Shown: positions 53,380-62,267, numbered from the stretch's first letter. The stretch is DNA of 64,000 nucleotides from Gaoshiqia sp050178015 (GCA_050178015.1 JBFXGM010000003.1:124001-188000); one strand, 5' to 3'. The notes: generated from the letters alone by a model not told the origin. Made by a program: numbers and translations.

Positions 53380-54585
53380 ATGATGAAAACAAGACAATTG
53401 AAAATTAGTGAGCTATTGCGAAAAGGCATGCTGCCCATTACTTTAATTTTATTGATTTTTTCTTCATGTTCAACAAAAAGGAAGACAGATAGCCGGGTGG
53501 TACTCAACAAACAGTACAAAGACGAAATCCTGGCAGGTCGCGAAGACCTGAAAATGCACCTGATTACCGCTTCCACTACCGGAATATCGGTGTCGGTTTC
53601 CATTGATGGGGAAACGGTTTGGTCGGAAGGAATAGGCTACGCCAACAAAGAAGTGCTGGCGCCCGCAAGACCCGAAACCAAGTTCCGCATTGGCAGGACC
53701 ACCCACATGCTGACGGCCATGCTGATTGCCAGGCTTCAGGAAGAAGGCAAATTGAACGTACATGACTCATTTTACCAATACATTCCCGAATACCCGAAAA
53801 AGCAATTCGATTTCAACCTGTACCAGCTGGGAGTATATTCTGCGGGATATAACGAAGACGAGCTGAGCAAACTGGCCACGCAAAAGGAATACAAAAACCT
53901 GAAAGAATATATTCAGTCGCAGGCAAGCGACACGCTGGCTTATCCGCCAAACGAATATTATGCCGTCTCGGATTACAGCATGGCCATGCTGGGTATTTTG
54001 GCCGAAGATATTACCGAAACCAACTTTGCCAAGTTGATGAAAGAAACCATTCTGGACACGCTCGGGCTGCACGAAACGGTCATTGACAATCCACTGATGA
54101 TTACTGAAAACCGGGCGGCGCCGTACTACCAGAATTACATTGCCCAGTTAATGAACGCACCCGCCATCGATTTGCGTTATTGTGCCCCGGCGCATGGTTA
54201 CCTGTCCACCGCCGACGACCTGAACAAGGTTGGTCAGGCCGTATTGAAAGCTGGTTTTTTCTCACAGGAAAGCCTGGATTTGTTTTTTACAAAAAACATA
54301 TTGAACAATGGGTTCGAAACCAACCGCGGGTTTGGCTGGTGGGTCAGTGAAGATATGGAGGGACGGAAAATTTATGTCCAGGCTGGTTCAACGGTTGGCG
54401 GCAGCTCCATGCTGGCCGTCTATCCCGAACAAAAGCTGGTGGTTAGCCTTTGCGCCAACATCAGCGATGACATGGGGCAGCTACCCGGGCAGAAAATTGC
54501 CAATACATTTTTGGCAAAAATAGATCCCCGAAAACACCCGAAGGAACCGGTCAGCGACGAAGAAAAACCAACATCGAACGATTAA
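53380..54585 (+). CDS. Beta-lactamase/PBP-fold lipoprotein with degenerate active site
   Basis: 401 aa; lipobox LIFSSC (Cys30). The serine beta-lactamase-like fold is clear: FRIGRTTHMLTAMLIARLQEEGKL aligns with the family's FRIGSxSKxxTAxxixqLvEeGkL. That alignment puts RTTH where the catalytic SxxK should be. The Tyr-Ser-Asn motif reads VSD (YYAVSDYSMAMLG), and the final block is VQAGSTVGGSSMLAVYPEQKLVVSL. So the nucleophile, general base and Tyr all appear replaced, and a binding or sensory role is more likely than hydrolysis. ATG 53380 or 53383 begins the signal. Has its own terminator. Confidence 0.82.
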   Translation: MMKTRQLKISELLRKGMLPITLILLIFSSCSTKRKTDSRVVLNKQYKDEILAGREDLKMHLITASTTGISVSVSIDGETVWSEGIGYANKEVLAPARPETKFRIGRTTHMLTAMLIARLQEEGKLNVHDSFYQYIPEYPKKQFDFNLYQLGVYSAGYNEDELSKLATQKEYKNLKEYIQSQASDTLAYPPNEYYAVSDYSMAMLGILAEDITETNFAKLMKETILDTLGLHETVIDNPLMITENRAAPYYQNYIAQLMNAPAIDLRYCAPAHGYLSTADDLNKVGQAVLKAGFFSQESLDLFFTKNILNNGFETNRGFGWWVSEDMEGRKIYVQAGSTVGGSSMLAVYPEQKLVVSLCANISDDMGQLPGQKIANTFLAKIDPRKHPKEPVSDEEKPTSND

Positions 54586-54623
54586 AGGCCGAAACGGAAT
54601 ATCTGTCCGAAGAACAATTAACA

Positions 54624-54662
54624 AACAGCGTCACTGCCCCACGTGCAGGACGCTGTTTTTTT
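54624..54662 (+). terminator. Terminator of the beta-lactamase-fold gene
   Basis: ACAGCGTC / GACGCTGT with an inner CTGC/GCAG pair, ending in eight T (54655-54662). It also separates this gene from the convergent fucR. Confidence 0.85.
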
Positions 54663-54711
54663 GAAAGAAACAGTTCCTGTCAATTTATGAAACGGACGAA
54701 TAAAACCCATC

Positions 54712-55704
54712 CTACAGCGAGCCACGCAAAATTAATCGTGGCGGAAGCTTTTCAAAGATCTTTTCCTTGCTTTCGGTGAAACGGGCAGCTTTTCGGCCCA
54801 TTTCATTAAAATCGACCGAAATGACAGTGATGCCCGAGCCGACAATCTCTTTCATGGGTGTGTCGTTGTACGAGATCAGCCCCACATCCACCCCCAGTGT
54901 TAGTCCTTGCTGCTTGCAGGCTTTGATGATGTACACCAAGTCGTCTTCCTTGATGACCAGAAAAGCCTGCCCGGCACTAATCGGGTGCTGACCAATTCTC
55001 CGGACCACAGCGTGTTTCAGCTGGTTTGTTTGGCAAAACTCGTTAAATGCCTGGATAATTTCAGATGGGTGCGGTGTGCTGTCCGGAAAAACCAGGTTGA
55101 ACTCTTCGTATTTAGAGATTTTCTCCAAACCTTCATGCAGGCATTTCATGGCGCCCAGGTAAAAATCCTGCGTGAGATACGAAATATCAGGGCTGTCAGG
55201 CATGCCCATATCCAAAATCAGCAATTTGTTGGGATCAATTTTGCGCACCACCTCTTCCATACGCTGGTTGCGTATGTTCATCACCAGATACATGCTGTAG
55301 CGCCCCAGGCTGTTCAGGACCAACTGCTCGAAAACGTCGGGGTTGTAATGGTGAAACAGCAGGTCAACCGCATAATTCTCGGGCAAGCTGTTCCGGAAAC
55401 TACTGTAAAGCTGCTCTTTAAACGCGCTGAAATCATCCAGCAGCATCATCACCTTAAACGAGACGGAATTAACGAAGTAGCCTTTCGTGGGGGTAGATGA
55501 AATTATGCTGCGTTGTTTCAGAATGGAATAGGCCTTGAAAATAGTATCGCGCGAAAGTCCGCTGTCTTTGCTCAATTTGTTGACCGATGGCAAAAAATCA
55601 CCTTCTTGTAATTCACCGTTGCTGATGGCTTCATTGATGGCATGGATCAGTTGCTGTAACTTAGTTTGAGCAGACGATCCGTCGATATGAAAATGAAAAC
55701 TCAT
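54712..55704 (-). CDS. fucR: GntR-family regulator with sugar-binding domain, probable fucose repressor
   Basis: 330 aa. An N-terminal GntR winged helix (about 10-78; GDFLPSVNKLSKDSGLSRDT, GYFVNSVSF) is joined to a LacI-like periplasmic-binding-protein domain (LLILDMGMPDSPD, GLTLGVDVGLISYNDTPMKEI). It shares the fold and location of Bacteroides FucR, which represses the fuc operon until fucose binds. It is the last gene of the fuc cluster but sits behind a terminator-like hairpin, with its own -7 box at 55871-55878. Confidence 0.85.
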   Translation of the reverse strand: MSFHFHIDGSSAQTKLQQLIHAINEAISNGELQEGDFLPSVNKLSKDSGLSRDTIFKAYSILKQRSIISSTPTKGYFVNSVSFKVMMLLDDFSAFKEQLYSSFRNSLPENYAVDLLFHHYNPDVFEQLVLNSLGRYSMYLVMNIRNQRMEEVVRKIDPNKLLILDMGMPDSPDISYLTQDFYLGAMKCLHEGLEKISKYEEFNLVFPDSTPHPSEIIQAFNEFCQTNQLKHAVVRRIGQHPISAGQAFLVIKEDDLVYIIKACKQQGLTLGVDVGLISYNDTPMKEIVGSGITVISVDFNEMGRKAARFTESKEKIFEKLPPRLILRGSL

Positions 55705-55727
55705 GAAAGAGGAAAGTTTAGTATGGC

Positions 55728-55758
55728 AAAAAGCCTGAATTGCCTCTGCAATTCAGGC
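55728..55758 (-). terminator. Terminator-like hairpin just before fucR
   Basis: On the minus strand a perfect 11-bp stem GCCTGAATTGC-AGAG-GCAATTCAGGC is followed by five T. It terminates the fucI-fucP transcript, yet it ends only 23 nt before the fucR start codon, so it also lies in any fucR leader and may act as an attenuator. Confidence 0.75.
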
Positions 55759-55870
55759 CTATAAACCCAACAACTTATCTGAATATAGTAGAAAAACGTC
55801 AATGCCCTGAGAAGGACATTAACTGAAATTCCAGCGAAGCAACACGTTTCCGCAGCTTCAATATTCGGTT

Positions 55871-55878
55871 CAAAAATA
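55871..55878 (-). promoter_or_regulatory. -7 box for a possible separate fucR promoter
   Basis: The minus strand reads TATTTTTG, matching TAnnTTTG, inside the 273-bp fucP-fucR gap. A transcript from here would carry the hairpin at 55728-55758 in its leader. Confidence 0.4.
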
Positions 55879-55977
55879 GCAATTCTGCCGGGAAAATCTA
55901 AACCATTTCCAATAGCTTTCCCAAAAACTTCAATACTCAAATGGCTTGTACATTCCGGCATCATGTGCAACGTTTGT

Positions 55978-57288
55978 TTATTCGTAACGAAAATGGACGG
56001 TATAAGTCCGGTAGCCATAAATACCAATGATAACAAAACAAACCAGTGGCATAACAAAGGAAACATTTACAGCCGGCATTGAGAATACAGTTTCCATATC
56101 GATGATGAAGGCCTGGAGTTTTGGCAGGAACGTTCCACCAACAATCGACATGATCAGCCCGGCTGCACCAAATTTGGCATCCTCGCCCATTCCGCGCAGG
56201 GCAATCCCGTAAATAGTGGGAAACATCAGCGACATGCAGGCCGAAATGCCCACCAAACAATACAAGCCGTGAATATTCTGAAAGAAAATAACACCGAACG
56301 ACAAGGCAATACCGCCCAACGAAAGAGCAAGCAACAAACGGCCCGGCGAAATATATTTCAACAGGAACGTGCAAATAAAGCGTGAAACCAGGAAAATGGC
56401 CATGGCCACAATGTTGTACATCTGGGCCTGCTGGGCGCCGGCCCCGGCTGTCATGCCATACTGCTCCATGAAAATGCGTTGTCCGTATTGCACGATAAAT
56501 GTCCAGCACATGATTTGTGCACCCACGTAAAACAGCTGAGCAACCACCCCTTCCCAGTAACGTTTTACCTTCAGCAGGTTTTTAACCGCGCCGAAAAAGT
56601 TCAGCCGATGGTCCGAATGCTCGTGCCTGGGCATTTTGGCGAACAGAATGATGAAGAACATCACAATAATGACCCCGCCAATGGCAATATAAGGCGAGCT
56701 TAAAATATGCAGGTCATTGGCTTTGATGGCTTCGAACTGGTCGGGTGAAAGCAGGGCACGCTCTTCTGCCCCGCGCGGGTCGAGCCGTGCCTGGATGAAG
56801 GTTTTGGCCACAAACATACCGGTAATCGATCCCATTGGGTTGAAGGCCTGCGCAAAGTTCAGGCGGCGCGTAGCGGTACTATCGGGCCCCATGAACAAAA
56901 TGTACGGGTTCGCGCTGGTTTCCAGAAACGAGAGCCCGCAAGTCATCACAAAATAGGCGATCAAAAACGGGTAATACAAGCCGATAGAACTGGCAGGTAT
57001 AAACATCAGCGCACCGGTGGCATACAATCCTAGGCCCATCAGTATGCCCGATTTGTAGGAATACCTGCGGATGAAAAAAGCAGCCGGAAAAGCCATGGCC
57101 CCGTAACCGCCGTAAAAAACAACCTGTACCCAGGTACCACCGCCAACACCCATATTGAAAATCCGGGAAAAGGCTTCCACCATGGGGTTGGTAATATCAT
57201 TGGCAAAGCCCCAAAGGGCAAAGCAGCTGGTAATTAAAATAAACGGAATCAGATATTCCGTTGGAATGACGCGTTCTTTTGTTCTCAC
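55978..57288 (-). CDS. fucP: L-fucose:H+ symporter (MFS)
   Basis: 436 aa, twelve predicted helices of the FucP/FHS subfamily. Characteristic features: ALWGFANDITNPMVEAFSR in helix 1, with the Asp and Asn that bind sugar and protons, QVVFYGGYGAMAFPAAFFIRR, and FLETSANPYILFMGP. It brings fucose across the inner membrane to the isomerase encoded in the same operon. Follows the DUF6786-type gene by 45 bp. Confidence 0.92.
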   Translation of the reverse strand: MRTKERVIPTEYLIPFILITSCFALWGFANDITNPMVEAFSRIFNMGVGGGTWVQVVFYGGYGAMAFPAAFFIRRYSYKSGILMGLGLYATGALMFIPASSIGLYYPFLIAYFVMTCGLSFLETSANPYILFMGPDSTATRRLNFAQAFNPMGSITGMFVAKTFIQARLDPRGAEERALLSPDQFEAIKANDLHILSSPYIAIGGVIIVMFFIILFAKMPRHEHSDHRLNFFGAVKNLLKVKRYWEGVVAQLFYVGAQIMCWTFIVQYGQRIFMEQYGMTAGAGAQQAQMYNIVAMAIFLVSRFICTFLLKYISPGRLLLALSLGGIALSFGVIFFQNIHGLYCLVGISACMSLMFPTIYGIALRGMGEDAKFGAAGLIMSIVGGTFLPKLQAFIIDMETVFSMPAVNVSFVMPLVCFVIIGIYGYRTYTVHFRYE

Positions 57289-57333
57289 AAGTAATTCGTT
57301 TAGTTTGTTTGTATTAGTCAGACTATTAATAAA

Positions 57334-58575
57334 TTATTGAAATGCTTCTTTTATGGTTTGAAGGGAAACGCCCAGGATTTTCCGCGAAATCCGGCTCAGG
57401 TCATCTTCACTCCCTTCAAAATGATAGGTCCGCTGTACATGAAATCGGGCCTCGCCAACTTGCAATGCAAGCGCTTCCGACGAAGATTCCAGTTCATAAA
57501 AAGGACCAAGTTGCGCGCCGATTTCCAGAGGGCCATCATTGTAAGCGTTGATCACATCGCCTTTAAACGGTTCCTGCTGGTATTCTTCCCAGGCAGAATT
57601 GACATAGGCCTTTGCCTCGGGGTCAATGGAAGTTTCCAGAATGGTCAGGCAACGATTCTGTGCATCATAACTTCCCAGTACCGGCAAGGCCCTTTCGGGC
57701 GAAATGCCAATTTTGCCGCGCTGCTTTCCGTCGGCTTTGAAAAAGATCACACCATCAGCAATTTTCAGGCGATCAGCCGGGATGCTTCCAAAATAATCAT
57801 CTTTTACTTCGGGTCCGGTACCTTCTTTTTTGAATGGCACCACAATCGTCACGTCCGGCGAAGGACTATACATCGAAAGCATCCAGATAGACAGCAGGCC
57901 TGTTTGCCGGCTCCAATCGCTTTCACCCGTGTTTTTCACCTGGTTCAGCGATTCGTAGGCGACTGACTTAACAGAACGACCAATTTCAACCTTCAGGATA
58001 TCGGCAATCTCGTCGGGGAAAATTACACCCACACGGCGGGTGACAGCCAGCTTAAATTCGGTCCCGGAGTAATTTTTCAGGGAAAATTCCTTGTAAAAGG
58101 TGGCCATTTCGGGCATCACTTCCTGAACTTCCCAAGGCGTGGTATCCAAGGCTGCAGGAACTTTCCAGTTCGCCATCTGCATGGGTTTTCCTTCTTCAAA
58201 ATAGACCGAAAACTGCCCGCCTTCGGGCCCGAGCCAAAAACGTTCCTCTCCTCCAAAGGCATTAAACTGTTCCGACCGTTTGTCCGATTTTAGCAATTCG
58301 TGGTTCACCCAACCAAACGAAAAACCCTCGTTCCCGGAGGTGCTACTGGTCATTACCCGCCCCTGTAATTCAGGGGCCAGCACTACCCGCGAAGATTCTG
58401 CAACCAGTTCGATGGTAGAAAAATTTTCCTGAATGATTTGTAAATCGTACCCGTACTGTCCTTTTTTAAATGGCATATTTTCATTTTTATCAGCGAAATA
58501 GCACCCTGCAAGCCCTGTCGCGATGAACAAGGCTGCAAGGGCCACTAAAGATATTGATATTGTTTTAAGTTTCAT
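57334..58575 (-). CDS. DUF6786-type lipoprotein in the fucose operon
   Basis: 413 aa. A textbook lipobox (LAGC, Cys25) puts it outside the cytoplasm. The rest is beta-rich with phrases of the galactose-mutarotase superfamily (ELVAESSRVVLAPELQGRVM, SFGWVNHELL, FGGEERFWLGPEGG), so an extracytoplasmic mutarotase or sugar-binding role for fucose is plausible. Cytoplasmic FucU-type mutarotases are unrelated to it. It lies 6 bp downstream of fucI and 45 bp before fucP, clearly cotranscribed. The DUF name is from memory and not confirmed. Confidence 0.75.
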   Translation of the reverse strand: MKLKTISISLVALAALFIATGLAGCYFADKNENMPFKKGQYGYDLQIIQENFSTIELVAESSRVVLAPELQGRVMTSSTSGNEGFSFGWVNHELLKSDKRSEQFNAFGGEERFWLGPEGGQFSVYFEEGKPMQMANWKVPAALDTTPWEVQEVMPEMATFYKEFSLKNYSGTEFKLAVTRRVGVIFPDEIADILKVEIGRSVKSVAYESLNQVKNTGESDWSRQTGLLSIWMLSMYSPSPDVTIVVPFKKEGTGPEVKDDYFGSIPADRLKIADGVIFFKADGKQRGKIGISPERALPVLGSYDAQNRCLTILETSIDPEAKAYVNSAWEEYQQEPFKGDVINAYNDGPLEIGAQLGPFYELESSSEALALQVGEARFHVQRTYHFEGSEDDLSRISRKILGVSLQTIKEAFQ

Positions 58576-58581
58576 GAACCG

Positions 58582-60363
58582 CTAACCGAAAAGCGGGCCA
58601 TAAGTTTGGCAAGCCTTATAATCAGCAGCTTCTTTTTCGCTTCCGAACGAAGCCCAGGCACTGGGCCGGAAAATATCCTTTTCATCCACATTGTGCATCG
58701 AAACCGGAATGCGCAGGATAGATGCCAGCGTAATCAGATCGGCGCCAATATGCCCAAACGAAATAGCACCATGATTGGCGCCCCAGTTGGCCATTACTTC
58801 ATACACATCTTTGAAGGCACCTTTTCCGGTCACCCGAGGCACAAACCAGGTAGTTGGCCAGGTTGGGTTGGTGCGAACATCCAATGTTTTATGAATATCT
58901 TCGGGCAATTCAACAGTCCATCCTTCGGCAATCTGTAAAACCGGGCCCAAACCCTTCACCAGATTTACCCGCGACATGGTTACCGGCATTTGCCCCGACG
59001 TTTTAAATTGAGACGAATAACCACCACCACGGAAATAACCTAAATCGGCCGGACACCAACTCGTGTTGTCCAGGCAAGCTTTTGCATCTTCCCCGGTTAC
59101 CTCCCAATAAGGTTTCATTACCGGGTTGCCATTGGCATCCTTTTGTTGGGCAGTGGCATCCAAAGTTGTCGAACCCGAGTTAATCAGGTGAATGATACCG
59201 TCTTTAGCCAAACCGGTCAGTTCTTTTCCGGTTACGCGTGTCACAGCCTCGGGGCTCCAGAACGTACGCACATCGGAGAAGATTTGAGCGGTATTGGTGA
59301 GTAAATGGCCAAAGAGCATGGGTACCGCGTTCAAACTGTCGTTTTCGGTAGCAAACACAAAAGCTTCGCGAATACCGTTCCAGTCGAACGATGAATTGAG
59401 AATAGCCTCTGTAAAGTCAGCATTCGGGTAGTAGTCGGTCCATTGCCGTTGTCCCTGAAACCCACCGGTGATCGCGTTGTGACCTTTCGCTTCTTCGCCA
59501 AAACCAAGTTCCGCTAACTTCGGGTTACCAATCATCAGGTCGCGACAAATCAAGGTCATTTTCACCACAATCTCCCACTCCCAGTCTTTCCGTTCCCGGC
59601 TCGATTGCTTTTCAGCGGCATTCCAATCGTCGCCTTCCCGGCAGTTTTCTTTCACCCAGGCGAGTGCTTTTTGGTATTCTTCCTGGTCGTAAATGCCTTC
59701 TTCCATGCGGCGGATCAGCTCAACCGATTCCACAAACTCGGTACGCATTCCCAGGTATTCCTGGAAAAAATTGGCATCCACCATCGAGCCTGCAATCCCC
59801 ATCGAGGTGTAGCCGATTGACAGGTACGACTTGCCTTTCATTTGGGCCGAAGCCAGGGCGGCTTTGGTGAAACGCAATATCTTGGTTTGAACATCCTGCG
59901 GGATGGTGGTGTCGCCGGCATCCTGAACATCGCGGCCGTAAATGCCAAACGCAGGCAAGCCTTTTTGCGTGTATCCGGCCAGGGTGGCAGCCAGGTAAAC
60001 AGCGCCCGGGCGCTCGGTCCCGTTAAAACCCCAAACGGCTTTCGGGATCAGCGGGTCGCTGTCCATTACTTCGGTGCCATAACACCAGCAAGGTGTTACC
60101 GTCAGGGATACGCCTACCCCTTCACGGCTGAACATATCGGCACAGCGGGCAGCATCGGCCACACCGCCAATAGTCGTATCGGCAATCACGCACTCCACCT
60201 TCTCGCCTGAGGGAAAACGCAGGTTCTCCTCAATCAGTTTAGCTGCGGCTTTAGCCATGTTCATAGTTTGCACTTCCAGCGATTCGCGCACACCGCGTTC
60301 GCGTCCATCAATCACAGGACGGATACCGACTTTGGGCAAACGTCCGATTAAACGATTCTTCAT
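58582..60363 (-). CDS. fucI: L-fucose isomerase
   Basis: 593 aa, the normal size. Converts L-fucose to L-fuculose (also D-arabinose to ribulose) with Mn2+. Conserved blocks: KVGIRPVIDGRERGVRESLE at the start, the metal and catalytic ENDSLNAVPMLFGHLLTNTAQ, and HGAISFGHIGADL near the C-terminus with a ligand His. First gene of the minus-strand fuc operon. Upstream lie a TAATTTAG -7-like box and a tandem 10-bp repeat. fucK and fucA are not in the window. Confidence 0.96.
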   Translation of the reverse strand: MKNRLIGRLPKVGIRPVIDGRERGVRESLEVQTMNMAKAAAKLIEENLRFPSGEKVECVIADTTIGGVADAARCADMFSREGVGVSLTVTPCWCYGTEVMDSDPLIPKAVWGFNGTERPGAVYLAATLAGYTQKGLPAFGIYGRDVQDAGDTTIPQDVQTKILRFTKAALASAQMKGKSYLSIGYTSMGIAGSMVDANFFQEYLGMRTEFVESVELIRRMEEGIYDQEEYQKALAWVKENCREGDDWNAAEKQSSRERKDWEWEIVVKMTLICRDLMIGNPKLAELGFGEEAKGHNAITGGFQGQRQWTDYYPNADFTEAILNSSFDWNGIREAFVFATENDSLNAVPMLFGHLLTNTAQIFSDVRTFWSPEAVTRVTGKELTGLAKDGIIHLINSGSTTLDATAQQKDANGNPVMKPYWEVTGEDAKACLDNTSWCPADLGYFRGGGYSSQFKTSGQMPVTMSRVNLVKGLGPVLQIAEGWTVELPEDIHKTLDVRTNPTWPTTWFVPRVTGKGAFKDVYEVMANWGANHGAISFGHIGADLITLASILRIPVSMHNVDEKDIFRPSAWASFGSEKEAADYKACQTYGPLFG

Positions 60364-60389
60364 TTTATACGGTTTTTGATCTGTTATTG

Positions 60390-60409
60390 TATTGTGCTGT
60401 ACTGTGCTG
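60390..60409. promoter_or_regulatory. Tandem 10-bp repeat upstream of fucI, operator candidate
   Basis: TATTGTGCTG and TACTGTGCTG lie head to tail, differing at one base. They sit between fucI (starts 60363) and a minus-strand TAATTTAG box (60410-60417), where a repressor such as FucR would act. Confidence 0.4.
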
Positions 60410-60443
60410 CTAAATTAGAAAGATTTCTTTACTCTCTTTTATG

Positions 60444-60474
60444 TTGGTGAACATGTTTTAAAAAGTTAGATTTG
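60444..60474 (+). promoter_or_regulatory. Promoter of the DctA-type gene (TTG-N20-TAGATTTG)
   Basis: TTG at 60444-60446 and TAGATTTG at 60467-60474 are spaced by 20 bp. They lie about 20 bp before ATG 60496, which supports that ATG as the original start. Confidence 0.55.
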
Positions 60475-60495
60475 TGAAAAACCAAGACTATTTCG

Positions 60496-61717
60496 ATGAA
60501 GAGCTTCAGAATAAAATTACACTGGCAGATACTGATTGCCTTGACAATAGCTGTTTTTTTGGGGTTATTTTTTTCGCGAGCAGATCCACTATGTCAGCTG
60601 GATGGGCGATTTGTTTTTACGTGCGCTGAAAATGATCATCATCCCGCTTATTTTTAGCTCGATTGTGAGCGGCGTAACCAGCATGGGAAATGGTAAAAAC
60701 CTGGGGAGGTTGGGTTTAAAAACGATTTCGTATTATATGCTCACGTCGTTGTTTGCTATTTTGACCGGCCTCTTTTTAGTCAACCTGATCCGTCCCGGTG
60801 TTGGCGTTGACCTTGGTTTTGCCGCACCTGTGGAGGGTTTGGTAAACGACACCAAATCGGTGAGTGATATTTTCATTCGGATGATCCCCGAAAATATCAT
60901 CGGCGCCATGGTTGAAGGAAATATCCTGGCCATTATTTTCTTTTCCATCCTTTTCGGCTTTTTCATCAACAAAGTCAGGGCCGGTTATCAGCAAACATTA
61001 ACCAGCTTCTTTGATGGTTTCTTTGAGGTGATGATGAAAATAACCCTGTTTATCATTCGTTTTACACCTCTGGGTATTTTAGGAATTGTTGCGAAGGAGG
61101 TTGGGCGAAACGCCGAACAATTAGGAGCTATTGCCGGAAGCATGGCCATTTACATGCTGACTGTAATCGCCGCGCTGACCATCCACGCATTTGTCACCCT
61201 GCCCGCCATTGTGAAGTTTGTTGGCAAAGCGCATCCTTACAAGCACCTGAAAAATATGATCACTCCCCTGCTCACCGCGTTTTCTACTTCTTCATCCAGC
61301 GCTACTCTGCCGCTAACGATCGATGCCGTTGAAAATGAAAGTGGCGTATCAAACAAGATTACCAGTTTTACCTTGCCCCTGGGGGCCACCATCAACATGG
61401 ACGGAACCGCTTTGTACGAATGTGTGGCAGCGATGTTTATTGCGCAGGTTTACGGAGTGGATTTGAGCTTCGGACAACAGGCGCTGGTGGTGGTAACTGC
61501 CTTGCTGGCTTCGATTGGCGCAGCCGGCATCCCCATGGCCGGACTGGTGATGATTACCATTATTTTAACTGCGGTGAACCTGCCGCTGGAAGGTGTGGGA
61601 TTGATCCTGGCCGTTGACCGTGTGCTGGACATGTACCGCACGTCGGTAAACGTTTGGAGCGACAGCTGTGGGGCCGTCATTATTGCCAAGAGCGAGGGAG
61701 AAACAACCCTTGTCTAA
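60496..61717 (+). pseudogene. Dicarboxylate/amino acid:cation symporter, frameshifted in a T7 tract
   Basis: DAACS family (DctA/GltP). From ATG 60496 the first frame reads MKSFRIKLHWQILIALTIAV then FLGLFF up to a run of seven T (60568-60574). The rest of the family sequence (EQIHYVSWMGDLFLRALKMI) continues in another frame. Removing one T joins them perfectly into a 406-aa protein. The body is intact: the serine-rich TAFSTSSSSATLP hairpin, NMDGTALYE, and GIPMAGLVMI. It could be a phase-variable gene, a recent pseudogene or a sequencing error. A truncated protein from ATG 60602 (371 aa) lacks the first helix. Divergent from fucI, with its own promoter. Confidence 0.8.
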
Positions 61718-61766
61718 CCCCGGACAGGGGTAGCTCTTCAAGCAAGAGTTTGCCAATTCAATTACA

Positions 61767-61811
61767 AAAAAGAACAGTTGAAAACCGGAATGTTCCGTTT
61801 TCAACTGTTCC
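61767..61811 (-). terminator. Long terminator of the aroC-DUF134 operon
   Basis: On the minus strand an almost perfect 18-19-bp stem (GAACAGTTGAAAAC...GTTTTCAACTGTTC with inner CGGAA/TTCCG, one bulge) ends in six T. It lies 43 bp past the DUF134 stop and about 50 bp past the stop of the convergent symporter. Confidence 0.85.
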
Positions 61812-61853
61812 CAATATATCTTCAGCCTGGAAAAATTTTACCGGAAATTTCCC

Positions 61854-62267
61854 CTAATCTTCGGCGTAAAATTCATTCAGCGAAATAATGTCTGTCGAAT
61901 TACAAACCGGGCAGTTTTTCTCGTTGTGGGGCAACAAGTTGAACTTTGCCTGGCACGATTTGCAATAGAACCAGTTATCGTCAAACTGAAAGTTACCGCC
62001 ACGGATGATCAGGTCCTTCCCTTCCACCATGGAACGGGCCACTTTGTTGCGGGCCGATTCATAAATCCGGGTCAGTGTAGGACGCGACACCTCCATACAA
62101 ACGGCAGCTTCTTCTTGTGTCAGGTTTTCGTAATCCAACAACTTGATGGTCTCGTATTCTTCAAAGTAAAGAATAATTTGTTCCGATCTGTTTTTCGGCC
62201 CGTAAACGGATAAACCTTTGATCGAGGGGGGGGCCAAAAGCCGACGATCTCTTTTTTTCCTTGGCAT
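61854..62267 (-). CDS. DUF134 (UPF0251) DNA-binding protein with zinc-ribbon end
   Basis: 137 aa. The N-terminal half carries a sigma-70 region-4-like helix-turn-helix: YETIKLLDYENLTQEEAAVC followed by MEVSRPTLTRIYESARNKVA. The C-terminal half has YCKSCQAKF...CPVCNST, a four-Cys zinc ribbon. This family commonly adjoins NifX-like proteins in anaerobes; here the NifX-like gene is 19 kb away. Coupled to aroC by a TAATG overlap (1 nt). Confidence 0.9.
   Translation of the reverse strand: MPRKKRDRRLLAPPSIKGLSVYGPKNRSEQIILYFEEYETIKLLDYENLTQEEAAVCMEVSRPTLTRIYESARNKVARSMVEGKDLIIRGGNFQFDDNWFYCKSCQAKFNLLPHNEKNCPVCNSTDIISLNEFYAED

Noticed and set aside
55701..56066. Minus-strand ORF of 121 codons between fucP and fucR
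   Set aside because: It starts inside fucP in another frame and reads through the hairpin; hydrophobic content comes from the shadow of fucP.
61717..61766. Terminator for the symporter from CCCCGGACAGGGG and CTCTT..AAGAG
   Set aside because: The stems are short and no adequate T-run follows on the plus strand.
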